A stretch of 64,000 nt of DNA from Sphingobacteriaceae bacterium (GTDB lineage: Bacteria; Bacteroidota; Bacteroidia; Sphingobacteriales; Sphingobacteriaceae). Below, one piece after another: positions 1 to 7,920 of this stretch. Position 1 is the first letter of the stretch, and each line of letters starts with the position of its first letter. Made by a program: the position numbers and the translations under genes. The notes under the pieces are model-generated. The model worked only from the letters and a program-made list of their open reading frames with translations. It had not been told where the DNA came from and searched no databases. The DNA is taken from the NCBI GenBank assembly GCA_017745075.1, contig JAGIAD010000028.1, positions 124,001 through 188,000 of the forward strand, read 5' to 3'.

Positions 1-1
1 T

Positions 2-412
2 GCAGAGAAATCAGTATTTCAGACATTGAAATACATCATCATTTTCATGGCTGTGGTGAGTGTACTGTTCTTAACCTGCGGACATTTGTTCGCTGCATTT
101 TTTACAGCTGATGAAGATGTGATTGCTGTTGCAAGCGAAGCTTTAAAAATTTTGAGCATTGGGTTTGTAATTTATGGGGCTGCTATGGTATTCAGTAGTG
201 CATTTAACGGTGCCGGTGATACCTGGACACCTACCAAAATTAACATTTTTGCCTTCTGGCTCTTCCAGATTCCTTTAGCTTACTTTTTGGCCAAATATCT
301 GGAAATGGGTCCGACAGGTGTTTTTATTGCTATCCCAACGGCAGAGGCTGGTATTGCAACAGCTGCTTTTATTTTGTTTAAAAAAGGAAAGTGGAAGAAA
401 ACAGTGGTTTAA
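2..412 (+). CDS. MATE family efflux transporter, C-terminal part (5' end outside window)
   Basis: The reading frame is open from the first bases of the window, so this is the C-terminal part (about 136 codons) of a longer membrane protein; the first in-frame TTG at 26 is an internal Leu, not a start. It holds several hydrophobic helices and the segment FNGAGDTWTPT, which matches the GAGDT-type loop of the second half of MATE (multi-antimicrobial extrusion) transporters. It ends in a basic cytoplasmic tail (KKGKWKKTVV). MATE proteins export drugs or metabolites in exchange for Na+ or H+; the substrate cannot be told. Family assignment is from recognised sequence pattern and is fairly sure. Confidence 0.85.
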   Translation, partial: AEKSVFQTLKYIIIFMAVVSVLFLTCGHLFAAFFTADEDVIAVASEALKILSIGFVIYGAAMVFSSAFNGAGDTWTPTKINIFAFWLFQIPLAYFLAKYLEMGPTGVFIAIPTAEAGIATAAFILFKKGKWKKTVV

Positions 413-416
413 TTCT

Positions 417-490
417 TTAACCACAAATGGTGCTGGTAAACACAGACGTTTTACTAAACTGAAGATCGTTTTCTGCCTATTTGTGGTTAA
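417..490. repeat. Inverted repeat with TTAACCAC arms
   Basis: Perfect 11-bp arms TTAACCACAAA (417-427) and TTTGTGGTTAA (480-490) begin five bases after the MATE stop codon. The arms resemble the TTTAACCACAGATA arms at 42003-42063 and 42454-42524, so this is probably a member of one dispersed palindromic family. It may act as a stem-loop downstream of the transporter. Confidence 0.6.
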
Positions 491-725
491 TTTTAAGCAT
501 CAGGTATAAAACCTCTCAAAAGAATTACTGCTATTGGTTAAATAAACCTGATTGGAACGAACATCCCGGTTTTCTACCGCCCGAAACAGCATTGAACCAG
601 CATCGGGATAAAGTGTAAAGCAGGACTGCAGCAACCGAAAAACTACTGCTTTTGCTTTTCAAAACAATAAAAATTCAGCCTTTGCAGCATTCCATTTTCC
701 CTCTTACAATTTCCATTAAAAAACA
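491..725. other. Intergenic, no gene seen
   Basis: No convincing reading frame or RNA fold is visible between the palindrome behind the MATE gene and the lepA promoter box. The composition is A+T-rich. Confidence 0.5.
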
Positions 726-733
726 TATCTTTG
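726..733 (+). promoter_or_regulatory. lepA -7 box TATCTTTG, probably giving a very short leader
   Basis: TATCTTTG matches the Bacteroidota -7 consensus TAnnTTTG exactly and ends 7 bases before the lepA ATG, so transcription would begin at or next to the start codon. No clear -33 TTTG is present; TTTTC at 695-699 is the nearest candidate. Confidence 0.5.
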
Positions 734-740
734 CGCAAAG

Positions 741-2528
741 ATGAAGCATATACGTAATTTTTGCATTATTGCACACATCGACCATGGTAAAAGTACCCTG
801 GCTGATCGGTTATTAGAATATACAGCGACAATTTCGCAGCGTGAAGCGCAAGCGCAATTGCTCGATAATATGGATTTGGAGCGCGAGCGGGGCATTACAA
901 TTAAAAGTCATGCCATACAAATGAACTATAAAGTTGGTGGTGAAGAATATGTTTTTAACTTAATTGACACACCCGGACACGTAGATTTTTCGTACGAGGT
1001 TTCGCGTTCAATTGCCGCCTGCGAAGGTGCATTGTTAATTGTTGATGCCTCGCAAGGTATTCAGGCACAGACCATTTCGAACTTATATCTGGCCCTGGAG
1101 CACGACCTTGAAATTATTCCAATTCTGAATAAAATGGACTTACCTGGTGCTATGCCAGAGGAAGTTAAAGACCAGATTATTGATTTGATCGGCTGTGACC
1201 GTGATGATATTATTCCTGCCTCCGGTAAAACAGGAATGGGAATCCCTGAAATTTTACAAGCTATTGTAGATAGGGTCCCGGCTCCGGTTGGTGATACTGA
1301 AGCGCCATTACAGGCATTGATTTTCGACTCTGTATTTAACTCGTTCAGGGGAATCATTGCTTATTATAAGGTAGTAAACGGCGAAATTAAAAAAGGCGAT
1401 AAAGTAAAATTCATCAATACCGGTAAAGAATACCTGGCTGATGAAGTTGGTATTTTGAAACTGGATATGGCTCCACGCAATGTGGTTAAAACCGGTGATG
1501 TAGGCTATATTATTTCAGGAATTAAGGAGGCACGCGAGGTAAAGGTTGGTGATACGATAACAACGGTTGCCAGACCGGCAGATGATGCCATTCAGGGTTT
1601 TGAAGAGGTTAAGCCAATGGTTTTTGCCGGCATTTATCCTGTTGATACAGATGATTTTGAAGAATTGCGCGAAGCGATGCATAAGTTGCAGCTAAATGAT
1701 GCTTCTATCGTTTTCGAACCGGAAAGTTCTGCTGCTTTGGGCTTTGGTTTCCGTTGCGGTTTCCTCGGCATGTTACACATGGAGATTATCCAGGAGCGTT
1801 TAGAACGTGAATTCGACATGACGGTAATTACAACCGTACCTAACGTTTCGTACATTGCACATACAACCAAAGGTGTCGAAATTACTGTAAATAACCCATC
1901 TGATTTACCAGATCCAAGCAAACTGGATTCTGTTGAAGAGCCCTTTATCAAAGCAAATATTATTACCAAAGCAGAGTTTGTTGGCCCGGTAATGTCGCTT
2001 TGTATTCAAAAACGTGGCATTATTGTTAATCAATCGTATTTAACATCCGATCGTGTTGAATTAATTTTCGAAATGCCAATGGGCGAAATTGTATTTGATT
2101 TTTACGATAAACTGAAAACCATTTCCAAAGGTTATGCCTCATTCGATTACCACCAGGTAGGTTATCGTAAATCGGATTTGGTTCGTTTGGATATGTTAAT
2201 TAATGAAGAACCTGTTGATGCATTATCTTCATTGATTCACCGTAGTAACGCTTACGATTTCGGTAAAAAAATCTGCGAGAAATTAAAGGAACTGATCCCA
2301 CGTCAGCAATTTGAAATTAAAATTCAGGCTTCGATCGGTGCTAAGGTTATTGCCCGCGAAACATTGAGCGCTTTACGTAAAGATGTAACTGCGAAATGTT
2401 ATGGTGGTGATATTTCCCGTAAACGTAAGTTGTTGGAGAAACAGAAAAAAGGTAAAAAACGCATGCGCCAGGTGGGTAACGTAGAAATCCCGCAATCTGC
2501 ATTTATGGCGGTTTTGAAACTAGATTAA
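741..2528 (+). CDS. lepA: Elongation factor 4 (LepA GTPase)
   Basis: EF4/LepA is a ribosome-binding translational GTPase that acts on stalled or mistranslocated ribosomes in the cytoplasm. The 595-aa length is normal for the family. GTPase motifs are intact: G1 AHIDHGKST (11-19), G3 DTPGH (76-80) and G4 NKMD (130-133). The C-terminal LepA-specific domain ends with the basic GGDISRKRKLLEKQKKGKK stretch that contacts the ribosome. The ATG at 741 gives the standard N-terminus MKHIRNFCIIAHIDHGK. It lies 85 bp before folD in the same direction, separated by a large inverted repeat, so co-transcription is uncertain. Confidence 0.98.
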   Translation: MKHIRNFCIIAHIDHGKSTLADRLLEYTATISQREAQAQLLDNMDLERERGITIKSHAIQMNYKVGGEEYVFNLIDTPGHVDFSYEVSRSIAACEGALLIVDASQGIQAQTISNLYLALEHDLEIIPILNKMDLPGAMPEEVKDQIIDLIGCDRDDIIPASGKTGMGIPEILQAIVDRVPAPVGDTEAPLQALIFDSVFNSFRGIIAYYKVVNGEIKKGDKVKFINTGKEYLADEVGILKLDMAPRNVVKTGDVGYIISGIKEAREVKVGDTITTVARPADDAIQGFEEVKPMVFAGIYPVDTDDFEELREAMHKLQLNDASIVFEPESSAALGFGFRCGFLGMLHMEIIQERLEREFDMTVITTVPNVSYIAHTTKGVEITVNNPSDLPDPSKLDSVEEPFIKANIITKAEFVGPVMSLCIQKRGIIVNQSYLTSDRVELIFEMPMGEIVFDFYDKLKTISKGYASFDYHQVGYRKSDLVRLDMLINEEPVDALSSLIHRSNAYDFGKKICEKLKELIPRQQFEIKIQASIGAKVIARETLSALRKDVTAKCYGGDISRKRKLLEKQKKGKKRMRQVGNVEIPQSAFMAVLKLD

Positions 2529-2545
2529 AATTAGAATCAAGATTT

Positions 2546-2607
2546 AAGTATCAAGTAGCAAGATAATTTGCAAATCTTGATACTAAATTACTTGCTACTT
2601 GATACTT
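2546..2607. repeat. 17-bp perfect inverted repeat upstream of folD
   Basis: AAGTATCAAGTAGCAAG (2546-2562) is exactly reverse-complemented at 2591-2607. A second, nested pair is ATCAAGATTT (2536-2545) with AAATCTTGAT (2572-2581). The element fills the lepA-folD gap and ends six bases before the folD ATG, so the folD leader could be sequestered in the stem. Related ATCAAGATT words occur near 61900, suggesting a dispersed repeat family. Confidence 0.75.
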
Positions 2608-2613
2608 TGAAAA

Positions 2614-3495
2614 ATGAAATTATTAGACGGTAAATACGTATCAGAAAAAGTTAAAATCCAGATTGCTGAAGAAGCTGCTGAATTTTTAAATAAAACAGGT
2701 CGGAAACCACACCTTGTAGCTATTTTGGTGGGTAATGACGGCGGCAGCGAAACTTATGTGGCCAGCAAGATGAAAAACTGCGAAAAGGTAGGTTTTAAAT
2801 CTTCACTTCACCGTTACGATAACTCGGTAACAGAAGCAGAATTATTGGCCAAAATTGAAGAAATTAATCAGGATGATGATGTAGATGGATTAATTGTTCA
2901 GTTACCGCTTCCTAAGCATATCGATCCGGAAAAAGTAACCGAAAAAATAGATTACCGTAAAGATGTTGATGGTTTCCACCCGGTAAACCTTGGTCGAATG
3001 ATGCGCAATTTACCTTGCTTTATCCCGGCTACACCTTACGGCATTTTGTTGATGCTACAGGAATACAATATCGATACCACGGGTAAACATTGTGTAGTAG
3101 TTGGCCGCAGTAACATTGTAGGCAGTCCGATGAGTATTTTAATGGCACGTAATGCTAATCCAGGTAACTGTACGGTAACACTTACCCACTCTCGTACAAA
3201 AGATTTAAAAGAACAGGTATTACAGGCCGACATTGTAATTGCTGCAATTGGTAAAAAGAATTTTGTTACCGCCGATATGGTAAAACCTGGTGCTATTATT
3301 ATTGATGTAGGTATTAACCGCGAAAATTCAACTGAAACCAAATCTGGCTTCAAGTTATATGGTGACGTAGATTTTGAAAATGTTGCTCCAAAATCATCTT
3401 ACATTACCCCGGTTCCGGGTGGTGTGGGTTTGATGACTATTGTAGGTTTATTGAAAAATACGCTGGCATCGGCCAGAAAAGAAATATATTCTTAA
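2614..3495 (+). CDS. folD: Bifunctional methylenetetrahydrofolate dehydrogenase / methenyltetrahydrofolate cyclohydrolase
   Basis: FolD interconverts 5,10-methylene-THF and 10-formyl-THF through methenyl-THF using NADP+, feeding purine and formyl-Met synthesis. The 293-aa length fits. The catalytic Tyr-x-x-x-Lys is Y48-VAS-K52, followed by the family motif VDGLIVQLPLPKHI and the Rossmann segment VVGRSNIVGSP. The C-terminal TPVPGGVGLMT motif is also present. The ATG at 2614 is the natural start, six bases after a large inverted repeat. A hairpin terminator follows. This is a housekeeping gene with no oddities apart from its leader. Confidence 0.98.
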   Translation: MKLLDGKYVSEKVKIQIAEEAAEFLNKTGRKPHLVAILVGNDGGSETYVASKMKNCEKVGFKSSLHRYDNSVTEAELLAKIEEINQDDDVDGLIVQLPLPKHIDPEKVTEKIDYRKDVDGFHPVNLGRMMRNLPCFIPATPYGILLMLQEYNIDTTGKHCVVVGRSNIVGSPMSILMARNANPGNCTVTLTHSRTKDLKEQVLQADIVIAAIGKKNFVTADMVKPGAIIIDVGINRENSTETKSGFKLYGDVDFENVAPKSSYITPVPGGVGLMTIVGLLKNTLASARKEIYS

Positions 3496-3521
3496 GTCCA
3501 AAACTTAAATACTAAAGCATT

Positions 3522-3553
3522 AAAAGCGGTTCATTTTTGGATCGCTTTTTTTT
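3522..3553 (+). terminator. Rho-independent terminator after folD
   Basis: AAAAGCG (3522-3528) pairs with CGCTTTT (3543-3549), and the stem runs into a continuous T tract. Confidence 0.7.
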
Positions 3554-3595
3554 ACGTATAAAATTTAATTATTGTACGTATTTATGGTACATTTG
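3553..3595 (+). promoter_or_regulatory. Promoter and possible operator of the toxin-antitoxin operon
   Basis: Two identical palindromic hexamers TACGTA lie at 3553-3558 and 3575-3580, 22 bp apart. An inverted pair TGTAC (3573-3577) / GTACA (3587-3591) overlaps the -7 box TACATTTG (3588-3595), which matches TAnnTTTG. The layout fits autorepression by the antitoxin; that role is inference. Confidence 0.4.
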
Positions 3596-3614
3596 TTTGT
3601 AATACAATTCGAAA

Positions 3615-3875
3615 ATGGATGCTAAACTAACCTTGAGCTTTGATCAGGATGTAGTAAATAAAGCTAAAAAATACGCTGCTGATAACAACATTAGCCTTTC
3701 GCGCTTAATTGAGCATTTATTAATTCAGGTTACCGCCAGCAATTATAAATCATTAGAAGATTATCCCATTGCTGATTGGGTAAGTATGGTAGCAGAAGGC
3801 GAAGTAGAATATAAAAAAACACCAAAAAAAACACGCAAAGACTCAAAGAATGAATTCTTTTCTTCTAAGAAGTAA
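3615..3875 (+). CDS. DUF6364-like antitoxin of a PIN-domain toxin-antitoxin pair
   Basis: An 86-aa basic protein starting MDAKLTLSFDQDVVNKAKKYA, followed by NNISLSRLIEHLL. This is the usual pattern of short ribbon-helix-helix-like antitoxins (DUF6364 type) of Bacteroidota: a beta strand, then two helices. The Lys-rich C-terminus (KKTPKKTRKDSKNEFFSSKK) would be the flexible part that masks the toxin. The gene ends 3 bp before a PIN-domain gene, the normal antitoxin-toxin order, and candidate operator repeats lie upstream. Proteins of this type normally bind their own promoter. The family name is recalled by pattern and was not searched. Confidence 0.75.
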   Translation: MDAKLTLSFDQDVVNKAKKYAADNNISLSRLIEHLLIQVTASNYKSLEDYPIADWVSMVAEGEVEYKKTPKKTRKDSKNEFFSSKK

Positions 3876-3878
3876 TAA

Positions 3879-4298
3879 ATGAGAGTGTTTCTGGATGCCA
3901 ATATTTTAGTCTCGGTAATAAATAAGGAGTATCCGCTTTATACCTATTCATCAAGAATTTTAAGCTTAGCAACACATCCAAAATTTGAAGTTTACACTTC
4001 TCCGCTTTGCTTGGCGATTGTATTTTATTTTGCCGAAAAGAAACATGGTACTATACTTGCAAAACAAAAGATTGATTTACTCTGCCAACACATAAAAATT
4101 GTAGAGAATTCATCAAAAAGCGTTTCAGATACATTATCGAATAAGAAAATACATGACTTTGAAGACGGCCTGGAATATTATGCTGCGCAATCCGTTGAAT
4201 GTAAATGTATCATCACTGAAGATGTGGAAGATTTTTATTTTTCTGAGATTGAAGTTTTAAATTGTCAGGAGTTTTTTAAAAGACATCTGCTCCCTTAA
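3879..4298 (+). CDS. PIN-domain toxin (VapC-like ribonuclease)
   Basis: A 139-aa PIN-fold protein. The acidic residues expected at the Mg2+ site are visible: D6 (MRVFLDANIL), D96 with E99 in HDFEDGLEYYAAQ, and D115 in ITEDVEDF. The HDFEDxLxYY block is typical of Bacteroidota PIN toxins. VapC-like enzymes cleave RNA, often tRNA or rRNA, when the antitoxin is degraded; the target here is unknown. Only 3 bp separate it from the antitoxin gene, so the two are translated as one operon. All key residues are present, so it is probably active. Confidence 0.8.
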   Translation: MRVFLDANILVSVINKEYPLYTYSSRILSLATHPKFEVYTSPLCLAIVFYFAEKKHGTILAKQKIDLLCQHIKIVENSSKSVSDTLSNKKIHDFEDGLEYYAAQSVECKCIITEDVEDFYFSEIEVLNCQEFFKRHLLP

Positions 4299-4312
4299 GT
4301 CTCCACTGATCT

Positions 4313-4339
4313 GTCATTCTGAATGCAATGAAGAATCTT
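4313..4339. repeat. Short dispersed repeat (GTCATTC..TGAAGAATCTT)
   Basis: This 27-bp stretch matches 7473-7499 at most positions (GTCATTC, then GAA, GCA, TGAAGAATCTT). Both copies lie just behind gene ends. It is a partial relative of the GTCATTTCGA palindromes elsewhere in the window. Confidence 0.5.
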
Positions 4340-4470
4340 TAGTGAGTAGATACTCTACTTCGCTCTACTCCCATCTAAATATGCGACTTTTCTTCCCAAT
4401 CTTGGCATTTCGTCAGCCATTCATCACTGAACAAATGACTAATAAACCAATGATAAATGAACTCACCTGA

Positions 4471-4806
4471 TTAGCCCCAAAGTTTACTCCACCAGCTTTC
4501 TTCAAAACCAATATATAGTCCGTCTTCACGTAATTCTGTAGGATAGATATTGATATAATCTCCCTGTCCCTCTGCTCCTCTTCCTGTAGTTAAGCTATAT
4601 TCGTAACGGTGAATCGGACATACCAGGTTTCCGTTTTTGCACCAGCCCCCACTAAAATGCCCGCCCGCATGCGGGCAATGCGACTGGGTGGCAATAATTT
4701 TATCTTCGTTATTAATTATACAAAGCTGCTTCCCGTTAACCGAGATGGTTTTAATTTCGTCGGCACGGGGAATCTGATTGTTATTTAGCGCTTTAAACCA
4801 CTTCAT
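4471..4806 (-). CDS. Rieske [2Fe-2S] domain protein
   Basis: A 111-aa soluble single-domain Rieske protein. The cluster ligands are C44-x-H46 (SHCPHAGG) and C63-x-x-H66 (LVCPIHRYEY), the two-Cys/two-His pattern of Rieske ferredoxins, in the order and spacing seen in the small NirD-like and dioxygenase-ferredoxin group. There is no signal peptide or membrane anchor, so it acts in the cytoplasm as an electron carrier or redox subunit; the partner is unknown. It is divergent from queE with about 107 bp between them. No oxygenase gene is adjacent. Confidence 0.9.
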   Translation of the reverse strand: MKWFKALNNNQIPRADEIKTISVNGKQLCIINNEDKIIATQSHCPHAGGHFSGGWCKNGNLVCPIHRYEYSLTTGRGAEGQGDYINIYPTELREDGLYIGFEESWWSKLWG

Positions 4807-4913
4807 TCTGCTAAATTACGGCAAATAAATATCAGTATTATTTCATCTTTCTATTAATTTTTGAATTAGAGGTAGCTTCACCATATTTTTTTAGGATATT
4901 TGCATCCTCAAAA

Positions 4914-5537
4914 ATGAAACAGGACATTCCAGAAGACGGCACATTACTTCCTTTGATGGAAGAATTTTACACCATACAGGGCGAAGGATTCAATACCGGA
5001 AAAGCGGCTTATTTTATCCGTTTGGGCGGTTGTGATGTAGGTTGTCACTGGTGTGATGTAAAAGAAAGCTGGGATGCTGAAATGCACCCGCTTACTGCTT
5101 CGGATGTTATTGTAGAAAATGCTGACCGCTTTCCGGGCAGAGCTGTTGTAATTACTGGTGGCGAACCTTTAATTTATAACCTCGATTACCTGACCAATAA
5201 ACTTAAAGAAAGGGGAATCCTGACGTTTATCGAAACATCAGGTGCATATCCACTTTCAGGTAACTGGGACTGGATCTGCTTATCGCCTAAAAAATTTAAA
5301 GCACCAAGGCCAGATATTGCACCTTTTGCCAATGAACTGAAGGTAATCGTTTTCAATAAAAGTGATTTTAAATGGGCAGAAGAATATGCAGCAATGGTAT
5401 CTCCTACCTGTAAACTGTATCTTCAACCAGAGTGGTCTAAATCAAAAGAAATTACGCCAATGATTATTGATTATGTAATGGCAAATCCTAAATGGGAAAT
5501 TTCTTTACAAACACACAAATTTTTAAATATTCCTTAA
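4914..5537 (+). CDS. queE: 7-carboxy-7-deazaguanine synthase (QueE)
   Basis: QueE is a radical-SAM enzyme that contracts 6-carboxytetrahydropterin to 7-carboxy-7-deazaguanine on the way to queuosine. The 207-aa protein has the substrate-side motif EFYTIQGEGFNTG and the [4Fe-4S] motif C40-x3-C44-x2-C47 (GGCDVGCHWCDV). ITGGEPLIY is the radical-SAM glycine-rich motif. The C-terminus SLQTHKFLNIP is the standard QueE ending. GATATTTG (one mismatch to TAnnTTTG) lies just upstream. No other queuosine gene is in the window. The OmpA-like gene follows after 37 bp. Confidence 0.96.
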   Translation: MKQDIPEDGTLLPLMEEFYTIQGEGFNTGKAAYFIRLGGCDVGCHWCDVKESWDAEMHPLTASDVIVENADRFPGRAVVITGGEPLIYNLDYLTNKLKERGILTFIETSGAYPLSGNWDWICLSPKKFKAPRPDIAPFANELKVIVFNKSDFKWAEEYAAMVSPTCKLYLQPEWSKSKEITPMIIDYVMANPKWEISLQTHKFLNIP

Positions 5538-5574
5538 AAACAATACATTAGCTTTATAACCAAATGTTAATGTA

Positions 5575-7461
5575 ATGAAATTTTGCCTAGCCCTCTTCTT
5601 TAGCGTACTGAGTATTTATTGTTTAGGGCAAAATTCCCCAAATAAAAAAGCACAGGTTTACTTTGAAAAAGCAGGTCCTCTTATTGATAAATTAGACTAC
5701 GCTGCTGCCGAACAGGTATTAAAAAGTGCGGTTGAAGCTGATCCGTTATTTCAGAATGCCTATATCGTACTTGCCGGAGTTTATAAAGCGCAAAAAAAAT
5801 ATTCCGAGTCCAGAACTGCTTATGAAAAAGCCATATTGATTAATAAAACTGTGGCTCCTGCTGTAATTTATGGTTTGGCTGAAACCGAATTCGCTACCCA
5901 GGACTATGCAAAGGCTAAGCAGCATTTTAGCGAATTCCTAACACTTGATAACGCATCAGATAGAGCTAAAAAAGCAAAAAAATACCTTTTGGATTGCGAT
6001 TTTGCTTCAGCAGCCATAAAAAAACCGGTAAAATATGTTCCGACCAATTTGGGCCCTGGTGTGAACACAACGGATGCCGAGTATTTCCCTGCTTTAACTG
6101 CTGACGGTGAAACTTTGGTTTTTACCCGTCAAATGAATGGAAATGAAGATTTTTGGACTTCTCAGCTTAAAAATGATAAATGGGGTGCTGCTACTCCTTT
6201 ATCCAGCAGAATAAACACCACACATTACAACGAAGGCGCGCAAACCATCTCTCCGGATGGTAAATATTTGTTTTTTACCGGTTGCAACCGACCTGATGGA
6301 TTAGGGCGCTGCGATATTTACGTTTCGCACCGCGAAGGCAAAGATTGGGGCGAGCCCTATAATATCGGGAAACCTGTAAATTCAGAATATTGGGAATCGC
6401 AACCTGCAATCAGTCCGGATGGAAGGACACTATATTTCATCAGTAACCGGCCAGGGGGATCAGGTGGCTACGACGTTTGGAAAAGCACTATTACCGAAGA
6501 TGCCAAATGGGGACCGGCGATAAACCTGGGGCCCGATATCAATACCATTTACGATGAAAATACCCCTTTTTTACATACTGATGGCCGCACTTTGTACTTC
6601 TCTTCAGATGGATGGCCAGGGTTCGGAAACAAGGATATCTTTTACAGCCGGATGGATAACGATGGTAAGTGGCAAAAACCAGTTAATATGGGTTATCCAA
6701 TCAACTCCTTTGAAGATGAAAGCGGCTTAGTGGTAAGCGCTGATGGAAATTTCGGACTGTTTTCTTCAAATTTAAAGGGCGGTTTTGGTCTGCAGGATAT
6801 CTATAGTTTTGGCATTCCCGAAACAGCCAGGCCATTAAAAGTTTCGTATGTAAAAGGGATTGTTAGAGATAAGGATACCAAAAAAACGATCGAGAGCAAT
6901 GTACAGGTGGTAGACTTAAAAACAAATAAAACGGTTTTTGATGACTACACTGATCCTGAAACGGGTCAGTTTTTAGCCGTAATGCCTGTGGGGAGCGATT
7001 ATCTGTTCAATGTAAATGCAGAGGGTTATCTATTTTATTCGGAAAATTTCGAGCTTAAAACGGGAGACATCAATAAACCTTATCAAATCGAGGTATACAT
7101 TGAAAAGATAAAGCAAGGTGGAAATGTTACGCTTAGAAATATATTTTTCGATACCAATAAATTTAACCTTTTGCCTGCCTCTATCCGTGAGCTCGATTTA
7201 TTGATCGATTTTCTACATCAAAATGAATCGGTAAATATTGAAATTCAGGGGCATACCGATAATGTAGGTGATGATAAGCTGAACGAGAAATTATCTTTTA
7301 ACCGCGCCAATGCCGTTTACGATTACCTGATTAAAAACCAGATTGATGCCAAAAGACTTAGCTTTAAAGGTTTTGGTGCAAGTAAGCCGATTGCTGATAA
7401 TAAAACCGAACTGGGTAGAAAAAATAACAGGAGGACTTCATTTGTGATTACGAAAGTTTAA
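5575..7461 (+). CDS. TPR / PD40 beta-propeller / OmpA-domain outer membrane protein
   Basis: A 628-aa envelope protein. Residues 1-18 form a signal peptide ending at YCLGQ. TPR-like helices follow (about 25-145). A WD40-like PD40 propeller (about 150-410) carries repeated ISPDGRTLYFISNRPGG-type blades, then comes a carboxypeptidase-regulatory-like beta domain (about 415-500). A C-terminal OmpA domain (about 510-628) contains the peptidoglycan-binding signature GHTDNVGDDKLN and SFNRANAVYDYL. This architecture is common in Bacteroidota, where such proteins anchor the outer membrane to peptidoglycan and often accompany type IX secretion or gliding systems; no such genes are adjacent here. Precise role unknown. 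Confidence 0.92.
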   Translation: MKFCLALFFSVLSIYCLGQNSPNKKAQVYFEKAGPLIDKLDYAAAEQVLKSAVEADPLFQNAYIVLAGVYKAQKKYSESRTAYEKAILINKTVAPAVIYGLAETEFATQDYAKAKQHFSEFLTLDNASDRAKKAKKYLLDCDFASAAIKKPVKYVPTNLGPGVNTTDAEYFPALTADGETLVFTRQMNGNEDFWTSQLKNDKWGAATPLSSRINTTHYNEGAQTISPDGKYLFFTGCNRPDGLGRCDIYVSHREGKDWGEPYNIGKPVNSEYWESQPAISPDGRTLYFISNRPGGSGGYDVWKSTITEDAKWGPAINLGPDINTIYDENTPFLHTDGRTLYFSSDGWPGFGNKDIFYSRMDNDGKWQKPVNMGYPINSFEDESGLVVSADGNFGLFSSNLKGGFGLQDIYSFGIPETARPLKVSYVKGIVRDKDTKKTIESNVQVVDLKTNKTVFDDYTDPETGQFLAVMPVGSDYLFNVNAEGYLFYSENFELKTGDINKPYQIEVYIEKIKQGGNVTLRNIFFDTNKFNLLPASIRELDLLIDFLHQNESVNIEIQGHTDNVGDDKLNEKLSFNRANAVYDYLIKNQIDAKRLSFKGFGASKPIADNKTELGRKNNRRTSFVITKV

Positions 7462-7472
7462 TTTTTATAGTT

Positions 7473-7499
7473 GTCATTCAGAACGCAGTGAAGAATCTT
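7473..7499. repeat. Short dispersed repeat (GTCATTC..TGAAGAATCTT)
   Basis: Second copy of the 27-bp word seen at 4313-4339, here 11 bases behind the PD40-OmpA gene. Confidence 0.5.
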
Positions 7500-7512
7500 C
7501 AGGATGATCATT

Positions 7513-7661
7513 GTCATTTCAAATAAAGCAAAGCGAAATGGAGAAATCTATAAACAGATCTCTCTGCTACGGTCGAGATGATTATATCCAGTTAAAGTAT
7601 GGCTTGTTTGATCCTGATTAACTTAATCAAAGTTGCTTCCAACAGATCTAAGTGTAACATA
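7513..7661. repeat. Direct repeat copy A: palindromic element plus kdsA 3' tail
   Basis: This segment aligns without gaps to 7772-7920 at a constant offset of 259 bp. By hand count about 17 of roughly 150 positions differ. The left part (to about 7582) is a copy of the GTCATTTC...GGTCGAGATGA palindromic element, and the right part is a copy of the last codons of kdsA. Confidence 0.85.
7592..7661 (-). pseudogene. Duplicated 3' end of kdsA (fragment)
   Basis: Read on the minus strand this segment gives MLHLDLLEATLIKLIRIKQAIL and a TAA stop, against MLHLDLLEETLTKLIRIRQAVL in intact kdsA. Frame and stop codon are kept with mostly mild substitutions, but everything upstream of the homology is missing. 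It is a remnant of a duplication, not a gene. The intact copy begins 190 bp to the right. Confidence 0.8.
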
Positions 7662-7771
7662 ATGACCTCGAAATAAATTACCTTCGGTGAGCTCGCTCGC
7701 TTAAGGCTCGGTTTACTTCGTAGCTCTTCGCGCCGTTATAAGTCAGGATGGTATAATCCCTTAAGATGGTC

Positions 7772-7920
7772 GTCATTTCGACTGAAGCAAAGCGAAATGG
7801 AGAAATCTGTATACAGATCTCTCCGCTACGGTCGAGATGACGATATTTAATTAAAGTACGGCTTGTCTGATCCTGATTAACTTAGTCAAAGTTTCTTCCA
7901 ACAAATCTAAGTGTAACATA
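7772..7920. repeat. Direct repeat copy B: palindromic element plus functional kdsA end
   Basis: Counterpart of 7513-7661. The palindromic part (7771-7842, CGTCATTTCGA ... TCGAGATGACG) ends eight bases beyond the kdsA stop codon and could fold as the kdsA transcript's terminal hairpin. The rest is the 3' coding end of kdsA. Confidence 0.85.

Noticed and set aside
318..509. Plus-strand reading frame of 63 codons
   Set aside because: It overlaps the MATE gene end in another frame and then runs through an inverted repeat; composition is not protein-like.
7667..7770. Possible coding region between the two kdsA tail copies
   Set aside because: It reads as short GAGCTCGCTCGC-type repeat sequence with no extended frame.
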